Origin: Agaribacillus aureus | Lineage (GTDB): Bacteria; Bacteroidota; Bacteroidia; Cytophagales; Cyclobacteriaceae | Length of the DNA: 64,000 bases | Assembly: GCA_030442055.1 (NCBI GenBank) | Contig: JAUJEB010000007.1 | Location: 541,001-605,000 of the forward strand | Direction of reading: 5' to 3' | Program-made: the position numbers and the translations under genes | Notes under the pieces: model-generated | What the model was told of the DNA's origin: nothing | The model's input: the letters and a program-made list of their open reading frames with translations, nothing else | Databases searched by the model: none | In this document: positions 8,776 to 16,742 of the stretch, piece after piece | Layout of the letters: the number at the start of each line of letters is the position of its first letter | How positions within the stretch are numbered: position 1 is the first letter of the stretch

Positions 8776-9515
8776 CGGATTACTTTATAGGGAAGTGAAA
8801 GATCTCCTGAAGCGACGCTATAAACTTCATATACCCCCAGCATGGGCAAATTGTCTTTGGAAGTATTAACCTGCATATAGGCGGTGACACCATCAAAGGA
8901 AAAATCGGTTTTATGGTTAATCCTGTATAACGGGACAATTACCTGGATAGAACTACCTTTCGTCAACACCGGAAATCCGGGAGAATCCATATACATGGGC
9001 ATGCCGGGATTGGTGGGTGGTAGTTTAACTGACGGGTCTCCCTTTTCAAATTGTCGCACAGACAACCCACCGGATACCCTTTTGTCTTCATTGAGCACTA
9101 CCCAGTGAGGGTGCCAGACCACGCCGTCATTATCTAATACCTGATCGTTGTTCTCGTCCCAAAGCGGAGTATCATCAAAATCCGGATGGGAGGTGAGGGC
9201 AAGCGCCACAATACCCTGTACTGCATTGAACCCAACATCCTCGGGTTTTAAGGAGGTAGGAAATACATAACCCAATACCGGGGCGCCGTCAACCTGCCCA
9301 ACAGGTGTTGGAAGACTTTGACCGGCCTTACCCGCTACAACGATCTCAAAGATCAGCAATTGTAATGGTTCATGATGCTTCACCTGCACGCGGTTAATTA
9401 CCAAATTTTTTGTGCTCTTAAAACCCGGGTCGCTGTGTAAAGGTTCCTGCGACTGCGCATTTGCCAACGACCACAGACAGGTAGAGAGTGTTAATAGAAA
9501 CGCTTTTGTTTTCAT
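8772..9515 (-). CDS. exported protein of unknown function
   Basis: First gene of the operon with DUF2024 and Rof. A clear signal peptide (MKTKAFLLTLSTCLWSLANAQS) is cut near residue 21. The mature part is ~225 residues with many beta strands, an Asp-rich patch (HPDFDDTPLWDENNDQVLDN, ~110-130) that could bind calcium, and a conserved-looking VVWHPHWVVLNEDKR segment with two histidines. I do not recognise a family. A strong palindrome just upstream (9548-9572) suggests control by a MarR-type repressor, probably the one encoded at 7366-7983. Confidence 0.75.
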   Translation of the reverse strand: MKTKAFLLTLSTCLWSLANAQSQEPLHSDPGFKSTKNLVINRVQVKHHEPLQLLIFEIVVAGKAGQSLPTPVGQVDGAPVLGYVFPTSLKPEDVGFNAVQGIVALALTSHPDFDDTPLWDENNDQVLDNDGVVWHPHWVVLNEDKRVSGGLSVRQFEKGDPSVKLPPTNPGMPMYMDSPGFPVLTKGSSIQVIVPLYRINHKTDFSFDGVTAYMQVNTSKDNLPMLGVYEVYSVASGDLSLPYKVIR

Positions 9516-9547
9516 TTTTTTAGCTAATGTTTAATAAGACTTTAAAA

Positions 9548-9604
9548 ATTTAGTTAGGAATACTAACTAAATACGCAAACCATATAATTAGGTTTCCTAA
9601 CTAA
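9548..9604. promoter_or_regulatory. candidate MarR operator (perfect palindrome plus degenerate copy)
   Basis: Arms ATTTAGTTAG (9548-9557) and CTAACTAAAT (9563-9572) are perfect 10-bp complements around GAATA. A second, degenerate copy has its right arm CTAACTAA at 9597-9604 and left arm ATAATTAG at 9584-9591, with centres ~34 bp apart (about three helical turns). The sites lie 33-90 bases upstream of the start at 9515, where a repressor would block that promoter. Size and symmetry fit MarR-family operators; assignment to the MarR gene at 7366 is inference from proximity. Confidence 0.65.
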
Positions 9605-9904
9605 GAAAAAAATAATCAAATCGACATTTTAATGATAGGAGTAGAAACACCGTTTGGTGAGGGTCGCCGTCTGACACAACGGCCATAAAACTTTGGAGAA
9701 TAGCGGGTAGGAGAAGAAAATTTTAAAGGTCAAGCTAATTAAGGCCTTTTTTTAGCATCTAATTTTTTGGGATCTTTGCCCCGACAGAATAGTTGTAAAG
9801 CCGCTTAATAAAGAAGCGCTTCCATGGCTTTCCGAGCCATTATTCTAATAATACCATGTTTATTTAAGGCTGAGACAAAGCTGGTATCCATTTGCCTCAT
9901 GGAT
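9605..9904. other. intergenic region without recognisable gene
   Basis: Between the operator and the stop of the exported gene at 9905 there is about 300 bases with no convincing ORF on either strand and no RNA gene I recognise. It should hold any terminator of the 9905-10513 gene. Confidence 0.4.
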
Positions 9905-10513
9905 TTAACCTGAAGAATCTTTTAATTCATTATAAAAGATAAACAATTGTGTCAGATGAGCTGCCTTATTGGGCTTCAGATTCTGTTTCTCAATGAATGC
10001 ATTTACTTTATCGGCATGAGCGCTCATCAGTTTCAGGAGATTCTTTTTCGATGGTACCAGAGATTTCACAAATTGCGATTCGTCAAGATAATAAAACTGG
10101 TCTATCTTTTTTACCACAGTCTTCTTGCCAACCCGCCTTCTGACCGTCGCTTCTCTCTTTAGTAAACTCACCCCACCGCTGGTAACTATCTGAAAAAATT
10201 GCGATACCATTTTATTTTCGTAAACCCTGACAGAGATGGCATGGTATCGTTTTATGCATGTAAGGTCATTATTGTGTACCTCAAAATAATCTACCAACCT
10301 TGGTGTAAAAGTTTTTATCTTACTCCCCGCCTTGTACATCAGGATATTATGTTTCAAGTGATAACTTATTTGTCCCGACAAGGTATGCCCGTTTTTCAGC
10401 TGGATTTTTCCAGGGAGCCAACGATGTTTAGGCAAATTGGTGGCCGATACCGTCAAACATGAATACACCATCACCACCACTACAAAAGACAGCAAGATCC
10501 TCATAGCCTTCAA
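9905..10513 (-). CDS. exported protein of unknown function
   Basis: A 202-residue protein with an N-terminal signal peptide (RILLSFVVVVMVYSCLTVSA, residues 5-24). The mature region starts with a beta-strand element (GKIQLKNGHTLSGQISYHLKHN), then a basic stretch (KREATVRRRVGKKTVVKK, ~118-135), and ends with a helical tail. The GxIxLKNGxxLxGxI pattern recalls Bacteroidota exported proteins of unknown role, but I cannot name the family. It is transcribed alone on the minus strand; an inverted repeat lies in its presumed leader at 10534-10578. Confidence 0.7.
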   Translation of the reverse strand: MKAMRILLSFVVVVMVYSCLTVSATNLPKHRWLPGKIQLKNGHTLSGQISYHLKHNILMYKAGSKIKTFTPRLVDYFEVHNNDLTCIKRYHAISVRVYENKMVSQFFQIVTSGGVSLLKREATVRRRVGKKTVVKKIDQFYYLDESQFVKSLVPSKKNLLKLMSAHADKVNAFIEKQNLKPNKAAHLTQLFIFYNELKDSSG

Positions 10514-10533
10514 TTTTTAATGCAACCGAATCC

Positions 10534-10578
10534 CCTCGTTTTAGGGTATAAAAAACCTGCAGACGCTGCAAAACGAGG
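10534..10578. repeat. 9-bp inverted repeat in leader of the 9905-10513 gene
   Basis: CCTCGTTTT (10534-10542) and AAAACGAGG (10570-10578) are exact complements separated by 27 bases. They lie 21-65 bases before the ATG at 10513, so they would be in the 5' leader RNA or the promoter. This could be an mRNA hairpin or an operator; nothing distinguishes these. Confidence 0.55.
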
Positions 10579-10739
10579 TCAGTCCAGTTTGTTAAAACTA
10601 TTTTTTAAGGAATCAGATGGGAAGGGCCAGTGAGGCTTGCATAGCATTAATTGGCCGCATGACAGAGCAGGCCAAGATCTACAAGCAGGTCCTTGACTTC
10701 TAAATTTCCTTTATATTCATCCAGGAATGCCGAAAATAG

Positions 10740-10781
10740 ATTTAGGTAAGAAATCACTTTCCGAGAACTCCTTACCTAAAT
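10740..10781. repeat. 11-bp perfect inverted repeat
   Basis: ATTTAGGTAAG (10740-10750) and CTTACCTAAAT (10771-10781) are exact complements around a 20-base spacer. The element lies 120 bases beyond the stop of azoR and ~230 bases upstream of the exported gene at 10513. It is not followed by a T-run on the minus strand, so a simple terminator is unlikely. A regulatory site with widely spaced half-sites is possible. Confidence 0.6.
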
Positions 10782-10900
10782 TTATTAATACTTTGCGTTA
10801 TTTGCAATGTGTGGGAAGTATCTTAATTACTCAAGTTACAATTTTGTGCCTTTTGTGACGGAATTTAACCACTTTCATGGCATGATTCTGTCAACTTAGC

Positions 10901-11506
10901 TTAAAAAGTAGCCACCGGGCGAATGTTTGCGATATAATTTTGCGCCGCTTTTACCCTTTGCTCTCCTTCAAAAAGGATCTGATCAGCCTTGATGACTTCC
11001 ACATCTCTGATTCCTATAAATGACAGGACATGTTTAAGATAACCGGTAGCATAGTCTTTGCTGCTTCCCACCTCGGTACCTGCCGAAACCATAATCAGGT
11101 AGGTTTTGGTATCTTCCAGAAGGCCTTCTGAAATTTTGTTTTTGTATCTGAAGGTAACATTTGCCCTGCATATCAGATCAATGTAGGCTTTCAGCGCTGC
11201 TGGGATACCAAAGTTGTATATGGGAACGCCGATTACCAGGATATCTATCATTTTGATTTCTTCAATCAGCTCATCTGAAGTCTTCAACGCCTTTTTAACA
11301 GATTCACTTTTCGAAGCCCCAACGGTAAGCATGCCTTTCACCATTTCATCACTAACGAAGGGAACCCCGTCAGTTAAATCGCGACGAATAACTTCCGCCT
11401 CCGGAAAGTTGGCCTGGAGCTGTGCGATTAATTGATTGGTCAGCAAGCGGCTGTAAGATCCCTCTTTCCTGCTGCTGGCATCTATTCTTAATATTTTTTT
11501 TGTCAT
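10901..11506 (-). CDS. azoR: FMN-dependent NADH:quinone/azo reductase
   Basis: A flavodoxin-fold enzyme that reduces quinones and azo compounds by two electrons with NAD(P)H. The N-terminus ILRIDASSRKEGSYSRLLTNQL is the phosphate-binding FMN loop of AzoR, and VIGVPIYNFGIPAALKAYIDLICRANVTF is the family signature. Length, 201 residues, is typical. It is the last gene of a minus-strand operon after a DoxX-like and an AhpD-like gene. Together these look like a quinone/electrophile or thiol-stress defence set. The divergent MocR-type regulator at 12729 is its likely controller. Confidence 0.92.
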   Translation of the reverse strand: MTKKILRIDASSRKEGSYSRLLTNQLIAQLQANFPEAEVIRRDLTDGVPFVSDEMVKGMLTVGASKSESVKKALKTSDELIEEIKMIDILVIGVPIYNFGIPAALKAYIDLICRANVTFRYKNKISEGLLEDTKTYLIMVSAGTEVGSSKDYATGYLKHVLSFIGIRDVEVIKADQILFEGEQRVKAAQNYIANIRPVATF

Positions 11507-11599
11507 GGTTATTTTGTCTTTTCAATTTATCATTCATTGAAGAGGAGGGGTGGCACAATCTCACCTCCACCGGGGAGGCTATGACGACCCCCTGCCAAA

Positions 11600-12043
11600 T
11601 TACTCAGGTTGTAATTTTGTGGCAACACCGATGCGATTCCATGAGTTGATGGTGTTGATAGCGATAATGAGTTGTGCCAGGTATTGCTCACCAAAAAGCT
11701 CCAGGTTCTTATTGTAAACCTCGTCTGAAACACCGTGATCCGCAATCAAAGTAACTTCCTCTGTAAGCGCCAGCACTGCCCTTTCCTCTTCGGAAAAAAA
11801 TGGTGATTCCTGCCAGGCGCTTAACGCAAACAATCTTTTTGCTGACTCACCGGCGGCCAGCGCTTCTTCCGTATGCAAATGTATGCAGAAGTTGCATTTG
11901 TTGATTTGTGAAGCCCTTACTTTGATAAGGTTGCTGATCCTGGTAGAAATGGGCGTTTTTCCCAGAAACTCCTCGAACTTAAACAGGATGCCATATCCTT
12001 TCGGCTCTACTTTGCTAAGATTAATTCTAGGTTTGTTTTGCAT
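11600..12043 (-). CDS. AhpD-like carboxymuconolactone decarboxylase-family protein
   Basis: A 147-residue all-helical protein of the AhpD/CMD family. The active-site motif is RASQINKCNFCIHLHTEEA at residues ~47-65, with the CxxC pair (Cys-Asn-Phe-Cys) and the following His characteristic of alkylhydroperoxidase-like proteins. The closing segment INTINSWNRIGVA also matches. Such proteins reduce peroxides or act as thiol-dependent decarboxylase relatives. It lies between the DoxX-like gene (12 bases upstream) and azoR (93 bases downstream) in one apparent operon. The substrate is unknown. Confidence 0.88.
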   Translation of the reverse strand: MQNKPRINLSKVEPKGYGILFKFEEFLGKTPISTRISNLIKVRASQINKCNFCIHLHTEEALAAGESAKRLFALSAWQESPFFSEEERAVLALTEEVTLIADHGVSDEVYNKNLELFGEQYLAQLIIAINTINSWNRIGVATKLQPE

Positions 12044-12055
12044 GGTTAAAGGTAT

Positions 12056-12526
12056 TTAAATTGATGTCTGTGATTTTTTCAATTGCAATCTTTCATCGAT
12101 ACTCCATCTGTAGTGAGCGATGCCCGCCAGCAGTAAGGCTGCCGCGCTATCGACAAATACGGAATAGTCTAACGGTGCTTTAATGCCCAGCGCGTAGGTC
12201 ATGGCAAGGGCAAATAGCAGGATCAGGGCCGCTGTTCCAAGGGCTGTCCACCTTGTTTTATATCCCAAAATCAATGTGGTGCCAAACAGTATTTCCAGGC
12301 CGGTAACGATGGTTGCCAATACTGGTGCCATCGCACCTCCTGCAAATGCATTCAGTTGATAAGTATAAGTCACAAAGTTTTCCCAGTTACCCCAGGCAAC
12401 ACCCTCCGCTCCCGGAGCCCCCCATAAACCAAATCTATCGGCTACCGCTGACAGTAAGGTAAAACCCAGCATCAACCGGAGGTATAGACCTGCTAAATCC
12501 TTAATTCTTTTCTGATTAATTTTCAT
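12056..12526 (-). CDS. DoxX-family integral membrane protein
   Basis: Four hydrophobic segments are visible: LYLRLMLGFTLLSAVADRFG, APVLATIVTGLEILFGTTLIL, WTALGTAALILLFALAMTYA and YSVFVDSAAALLLAGIAHY. They are arranged as in DoxX/SURF4-like proteins, with GLEILFG as a typical motif. DoxX relatives work with thiosulfate-oxidising or thiol/quinone-linked membrane complexes; the exact role here is unknown. This is the first gene of the operon with AhpD-like and azoR genes. The frame extends to an ATG at 12553; the ATG at 12526 (MKINQKRIKDLAG) is my choice because the extension looks unstructured. Confidence 0.85.
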   Translation of the reverse strand: MKINQKRIKDLAGLYLRLMLGFTLLSAVADRFGLWGAPGAEGVAWGNWENFVTYTYQLNAFAGGAMAPVLATIVTGLEILFGTTLILGYKTRWTALGTAALILLFALAMTYALGIKAPLDYSVFVDSAAALLLAGIAHYRWSIDERLQLKKSQTSI

Positions 12527-12685
12527 TGTAATAACATTTATTTTTATGGTCAAACCTCAGCAAACAAGGTATACCTACTTGCCTGGTAAGTGTCCAATTC
12601 AGGTTTTAGGTGCCAAATAAATTGTTTGTGAGTTTAAAAGACCTGCTTTCTTTTTTTGAATTACACGGCAATATTGATAAATTGT

Positions 12686-12728
12686 TGGCCTATTCTAATA
12701 GTCCAGAATTGATAAAACTGATAGTCCA
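12686..12728. promoter_or_regulatory. candidate MocR/PdxR operator: three 8-bp half-sites
   Basis: TGGCCTAT (12686-12693), ATAGTCCA (12698-12705) and ATAGTCCA (12721-12728) form an inverted pair with a 4-base gap and then a direct repeat with 23-bp period. They lie in the divergent promoter region between the DoxX operon and the regulator, abutting the regulator's ATG at 12729. Direct plus inverted half-sites are the known style of MocR/PdxR-type regulators. A matching array occurs at 14283-14337. Confidence 0.6.
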
Positions 12729-14192
12729 ATGCTGCCGTACGAAGATCTCATAAAGCCGGATAAAAATTCTACTAAGGCAGTTTATATTCAGATAGCTACT
12801 AAATTCATTGAGCTTATTCAGAAAGGGAAAATCAGGTCGGGGGCCAAGCTGCCGGGAAGCCGCCAATTAGCCCTGAAGCTGGGTATAAACCGCAATACGA
12901 TGAATGCCGCCTATGATGAATTGATTGCCCAGGGTTATGCGCTTTCGTTACAAAGAAAAGGCGTGTTTGTGGTGGAAAACCTGCCGGAGATCAAAGGGGA
13001 GGCGCTGGATGAGTCTTTGCAATCCAAAAGCTATCATGGTATTGCGCCCTTTGCCTGGAATGAGCAACTTCAAACCATCCCCCTGGTGAGTTTGCAGGAG
13101 TATCAACTGGTTATTGACGATGGCTTTCCGGATGTACGGCTGGCACCGATAGATTCATTGATGCGGGAATACCGCAGTCTTTCCAGGCGCAGTCCCAACC
13201 GGAAATTTCTCAAATATGGCCCCCCCGGCGGTTCGCACCGGTTGAAAATGGCGTTGTTTAAACATTTGGCTGATACCCGGGGCATCAACATTGCGCCGGA
13301 GAACATGCTTATTACCAGAGGGTGCCAGATGGGGTTTTACATTGCCGCAAAACTGCTGATAATGCCGGGAGATTATATGGTGGTCGGAACATCAAATTAT
13401 TTTGCTGTCGATGCGACATTCAGGCATTTCGGGGCTCGCTTGCTAAGGGTGCCGGTAGACGAAAACGGCATGGACATAGACAAGCTGGAAGCGTTATGTA
13501 AAAAAAAGAAGATCAAAGGTGTTTACGTCATTCCGCACCATCATCATCCTACCATGGTTACCCTTTCGACCGACCGGAGGATGAAGTTGCTTCAGCTGGC
13601 CGCTGCCTACAACTTTGCCATAATAGAAGATGATTATGACTTTGATTTTCACTATGACACCAATCCCATATTACCGCTGGCCAGCATTGATCCATATGGG
13701 CATGTGCTCTATGTGGGTTCAATCACCAAGACCGTCGCACCTGGTTTGAGAATGGGATTTTTAATCGGGCCCGAAAAATTTATTGATAAGGCTGCGCGGT
13801 TCAGGCTGTTGATTGACCGACAAGGAGATACCTTAATGGAGGAGGCGATGGCCTCACTTTATGAGCTGGGAGAAATTGATGGGCACCTGCGCCGGTCATT
13901 AAAAATTTACAGGGAACGGAGAAACGTGTTTTGCCACTTACTGGAAGAGAAACTGAACGATGCAGTCACTTTTGAAATACCCAGAGGCGGCCTGGGTATC
14001 TGGACGGTTTTCGATAAAAGTATTGACTTAACGCAGCTATTTAAAAGATCTTTAAAAATGGGGCTTATGATTAATGATCCATCTATATATAATAATGAAG
14101 TCTTCAACGAGAATGGTGTCCGCCTGGGCTTTGCCTCGGTGAATGAGACTGAGATTAACCGTGCGCTTGGTATTTTGGAAAGTGCCCTGTAA
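12729..14192 (+). CDS. MocR/PdxR-type GntR–aminotransferase transcription regulator
   Basis: An N-terminal GntR winged helix (residues ~15-85: AVYIQIATKFIELIQKGKIRSG, LPGSRQLALKLGINRNTMNAAYDELIAQGY) is joined to a class I/II aminotransferase-like domain (~120-487). The PLP lysine lies in GSITKTVAPGLRMGF, with IIEDDYDFDFHY upstream. These regulators sense PLP, amines or aldehydes through the aminotransferase fold. It is divergently transcribed from DoxX–AhpD–azoR across a 200-base region carrying half-sites, so it probably controls that operon and itself. Near-identical half-sites downstream of the gene suggest it may also act on the globin operon. Confidence 0.92.
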   Translation: MLPYEDLIKPDKNSTKAVYIQIATKFIELIQKGKIRSGAKLPGSRQLALKLGINRNTMNAAYDELIAQGYALSLQRKGVFVVENLPEIKGEALDESLQSKSYHGIAPFAWNEQLQTIPLVSLQEYQLVIDDGFPDVRLAPIDSLMREYRSLSRRSPNRKFLKYGPPGGSHRLKMALFKHLADTRGINIAPENMLITRGCQMGFYIAAKLLIMPGDYMVVGTSNYFAVDATFRHFGARLLRVPVDENGMDIDKLEALCKKKKIKGVYVIPHHHHPTMVTLSTDRRMKLLQLAAAYNFAIIEDDYDFDFHYDTNPILPLASIDPYGHVLYVGSITKTVAPGLRMGFLIGPEKFIDKAARFRLLIDRQGDTLMEEAMASLYELGEIDGHLRRSLKIYRERRNVFCHLLEEKLNDAVTFEIPRGGLGIWTVFDKSIDLTQLFKRSLKMGLMINDPSIYNNEVFNENGVRLGFASVNETEINRALGILESAL

Positions 14193-14282
14193 ATAATTCA
14201 GCTGCGTTGTGACCCATAACCCTGGCAGATACTCAAAATGCCTCAGATCATTATCAGGCTTTTCAAAGACAGCTTTCGGATA

Positions 14283-14337
14283 ATAGGCCTTTTTGAACTG
14301 TTTTTCTGGCCTATCTTTTTTGTTTAATCTGGTCTAT
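14283..14337. promoter_or_regulatory. second array of MocR-type half-sites upstream of the globin operon
   Basis: ATAGGCCT (14283-14290), TGGCCTAT (14307-14314) and TGGTCTAT (14330-14337) repeat the half-site seen before the regulator gene. Here too the two direct copies are exactly 23 bp apart, now in the opposite orientation. The array lies 90 bases after the regulator stop and ~170 bases before the globin start. The shared word and period make chance unlikely, but binding is inferred. Confidence 0.5.
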
Positions 14338-14436
14338 CTAAAACTAGCCTGACTGTTGCCCTTTTTTCTTTACAAAACGTTCAAACCAAAGAAAATCGGT
14401 CTTTATGACCTGTTGATTGCAGGGGATTGCACCAAA

Positions 14437-14452
14437 TATGATTCAGGTCATA
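14437..14452. promoter_or_regulatory. Crp/Fnr-type palindrome before the globin–cbb3 operon
   Basis: TATGATTCAGGTCATA has arms TATGA/TCATA around six bases (TGA-N6-TCA, the Crp/Fnr-family spacing). Its reverse complement, TATGACCTGAATCATA, differs at two positions from TATGACCCGGATCATA at 19445. The centre is ~62 bases before the ATG at 14506. A weak -7-like TAGTTTTA at 14475-14482 would put it near -44, the class II activator position. The regulator encoded at 19645 is the obvious candidate. Confidence 0.6.
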
Positions 14453-14505
14453 AAATCCGAAGCCGTACGGGATATAGTTTTACTGAAAAATGATAAAAGA
14501 AAGTC

Positions 14506-14940
14506 ATGGAGAAAACTGAAACCGACAACTCGAAGCGATTATTGAATAACCGGGCAGCAATAAACTTTCTTGTCAAGACTTTTTATGCGAAGGTAAGAAA
14601 GGATGAGATGCTTGGCCCCATATTTAATGCTCAGGTACAGAACTGGCCGGAACACCTGGAACGGCTGACCGACTTTTGGCAAACCAACCTATTGTTTCAA
14701 CGCGCCTATAAAGGGAATCCTGTTAAGGCTCATATAGATACCGACAAACAAGTAGGCGGGAGTATCACAACGGAACATTTTGGAAGATGGCTGCAACTGT
14801 GGTTTGGAACCATAGATCAGCATTTTGAAGGAGAACATGCTGACAGGGCAAAAAACCACTCCAGAAAAATGTCTACCCATCTCTTTATGAGAATCTTTCA
14901 AAGCAGAGACGGATTACCAAAAATAAACCTGACAGAGTGA
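14506..14940 (+). CDS. group III truncated hemoglobin
   Basis: A 144-residue 2/2 globin of group III (TrHb3). Diagnostic parts are NFLVKTFYAKVRKDEMLGPIF in the N-terminal helices, WPEHLERLTDFWQTNLL, and the proximal region HFGRWLQLWFGTIDQHF, in which the first His is the likely heme ligand. TrHb3 proteins bind oxygen and nitric oxide and have been linked to NO or microaerobic stress. The stop overlaps the next gene by 4 bases (ATGA-type coupling), so it is translated together with the heme-copper reductase subunit. This coupling argues for a role in delivering or removing NO/O2 at that enzyme. Confidence 0.9.
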   Translation: MEKTETDNSKRLLNNRAAINFLVKTFYAKVRKDEMLGPIFNAQVQNWPEHLERLTDFWQTNLLFQRAYKGNPVKAHIDTDKQVGGSITTEHFGRWLQLWFGTIDQHFEGEHADRAKNHSRKMSTHLFMRIFQSRDGLPKINLTE

Positions 14941-16742
14941 AAAGAATGATTGAAATGAAGCATTTCAAAACCGCAATGATGTTTTTTGCCTTGCTGGCGG
15001 GACCCTCTCTGCTAGCACTTGGGACTTCGAAAGATGCTATTACCAATGAGTCGCTGTTCTCGGAAGGGGGCATCATAGGATTAATAATCCTGTCTCTGGT
15101 AGTGGTGTTGGCCCTGATCATCATTTTACTGAGCAGAATTGGTAAATTGACCTTCGACCTGGCTACCAGGGAAACAAAAACCAGGCAACAGGAAATTGAT
15201 GAGGCGCTGGAAACTTTAAGCGAGTCGCAGGTTGACAGGCTGATCAGCCGTCAGAACTACTTTAAATTTCGGGTGACAGGTGACGAATTGGGAGGTACCG
15301 AAAAACCATCGGATGATCGCGGGTTGGTGAGCAAACTTGTTAAAAATCTTGGGCCAAGAATAACAGCGGAAAAACGAAAAAACACAACGCAGGCTTCCAT
15401 CGAACCTGAACACCGGAGATTGATCCTTGGTTTTATTGTTACAGCCACTTTTTGGCTGGTATTCGGGTCAGCGATAGGAGAATATTTAGGGATAAAATTT
15501 GTGGCGCCGGAATTAGACAAGGTATCCTGGTTGTCCTTCGGCAGGTTGAGGCCTGTCCATACCAATACCGTGTTTTGGGGCTGGGCATCTCTTGGCATGA
15601 TCGGCTTGGGTTATCACGTGGTGCCAAGAACTTCCAATACAAACCTTTTTAGCTATAAAATAGGCTGGATATCCCTGATCAGTATCAACCTGGCTGTCAT
15701 CCTCGGCAATATTTGCCTGATGGCGGGCATAAATAACGGCGGAGGTGAATACCGGGAATATATCTGGCCGGTTGCATTGCTATTTGCCACCGGACTGGCC
15801 CTTACCATCTACAACTACTATCAGACCATCGCGAAAAGAAAAACTACCGAGATCTATGTGTCTAACTGGTATATTATGGGTGCCGGTATCTGGACGCTGA
15901 TATTGGTGACCATTGCCTACCTGCCTTTTTACCAGGATGGTCTGGGGGAGACAATTATTCAGGGGTATCTGATGCATCAGGCCGTGGGCATGTGGTTTAT
16001 GACTTTTACCCTGGGCCTGGTTTATTACTATCTTCCCAGGGCATTGAATAAGCCTATCTATTCCTACTCATTGGGTGTGCTGGCATTTTGGACGCAGATG
16101 CTTTTTTATACCCTCATTGGTACACATCATTTTTTGTTTAGTCCAGTGCCCTGGTGGTTGCAAACAGTGGCGATCGTGTTTAGTATCGGGATGTTTATTC
16201 CGGTTACCGCGGGTACAGCCAACTTCCTGTTGACGATTAAGGGTTCCTGGAAGATGATCAGTGACAGCTACGTGCTTCCCTTTCTGTTTATTGGCGTGAT
16301 ATTTTATTTTGTCGGCTCTTCCCAGGGCAGTTTGCAGGCATTCAGGTTTACCAGCGTTATCTGGCATTTTACCGATTTCAACGTGGCCCACTCGCACATT
16401 ACCATGTATGGTATCATATCGATCTTTCTATGGGGTTTTATGTATTACCTGATGCCCACCATTACAGGTAGAAACCCAAAGGAGGTGTTGGTAGGCATGC
16501 ACTTTTGGCTAGCTGTCATCGGATTGCTTTTATATGTTTTTCCATTAATGATCGGAGGTACATTAAAAGGGCTTAGCTGGTTAAATGAAGAGCCGTTTAT
16601 TTCGTCAGTGGTTTTGATGGTCCCCTATTGGATATGGAGAGCAATCGGAGGATCATTTATGTTTCTATCGCATATCGTCTTCGCTTACAATGTTTATTAT
16701 ATGATGAAGGGGCCCACTTTGAAAATTGATAATGTCAAGTAA
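14937..16742 (+). CDS. ccoN: cbb3-type heme-copper reductase catalytic subunit (CcoN-like), N-terminally extended
   Basis: The catalytic part (~158-590) follows CcoN. It shows FGRLRPVHTN with low-spin heme ligand His208, MHQAVG with CuB ligand His347, GTHHFLF with His397/His398, and HFTDFNVAHSH with His485/His487. Tyr391, six residues before His397, sits where the cross-linked Tyr of cbb3 oxidases lies, which favours oxygen reductase chemistry. Unusual is a ~155-residue N-terminal extension with a signal-like segment, one transmembrane helix (44-66) and a charged linker. The usual WYGHNAVG is LMHQAVG here. Accessory genes ccoG/ccoI/ccoS/ccoH are absent nearby. It could be a divergent cbb3 oxidase or a cbb3-derived NO reductase (gNOR-like). 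It lies between the globin and CcoO-like genes in one operon. Confidence 0.82.
   Translation: MKRMIEMKHFKTAMMFFALLAGPSLLALGTSKDAITNESLFSEGGIIGLIILSLVVVLALIIILLSRIGKLTFDLATRETKTRQQEIDEALETLSESQVDRLISRQNYFKFRVTGDELGGTEKPSDDRGLVSKLVKNLGPRITAEKRKNTTQASIEPEHRRLILGFIVTATFWLVFGSAIGEYLGIKFVAPELDKVSWLSFGRLRPVHTNTVFWGWASLGMIGLGYHVVPRTSNTNLFSYKIGWISLISINLAVILGNICLMAGINNGGGEYREYIWPVALLFATGLALTIYNYYQTIAKRKTTEIYVSNWYIMGAGIWTLILVTIAYLPFYQDGLGETIIQGYLMHQAVGMWFMTFTLGLVYYYLPRALNKPIYSYSLGVLAFWTQMLFYTLIGTHHFLFSPVPWWLQTVAIVFSIGMFIPVTAGTANFLLTIKGSWKMISDSYVLPFLFIGVIFYFVGSSQGSLQAFRFTSVIWHFTDFNVAHSHITMYGIISIFLWGFMYYLMPTITGRNPKEVLVGMHFWLAVIGLLLYVFPLMIGGTLKGLSWLNEEPFISSVVLMVPYWIWRAIGGSFMFLSHIVFAYNVYYMMKGPTLKIDNVK

Noticed and set aside
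10600..10703. Short frame (MGRASEACIALIGRM... to a stop at ~10700) upstream of the exported gene
   Set aside because: Only about 28 codons and no similarity recognised, so not supported as a gene.
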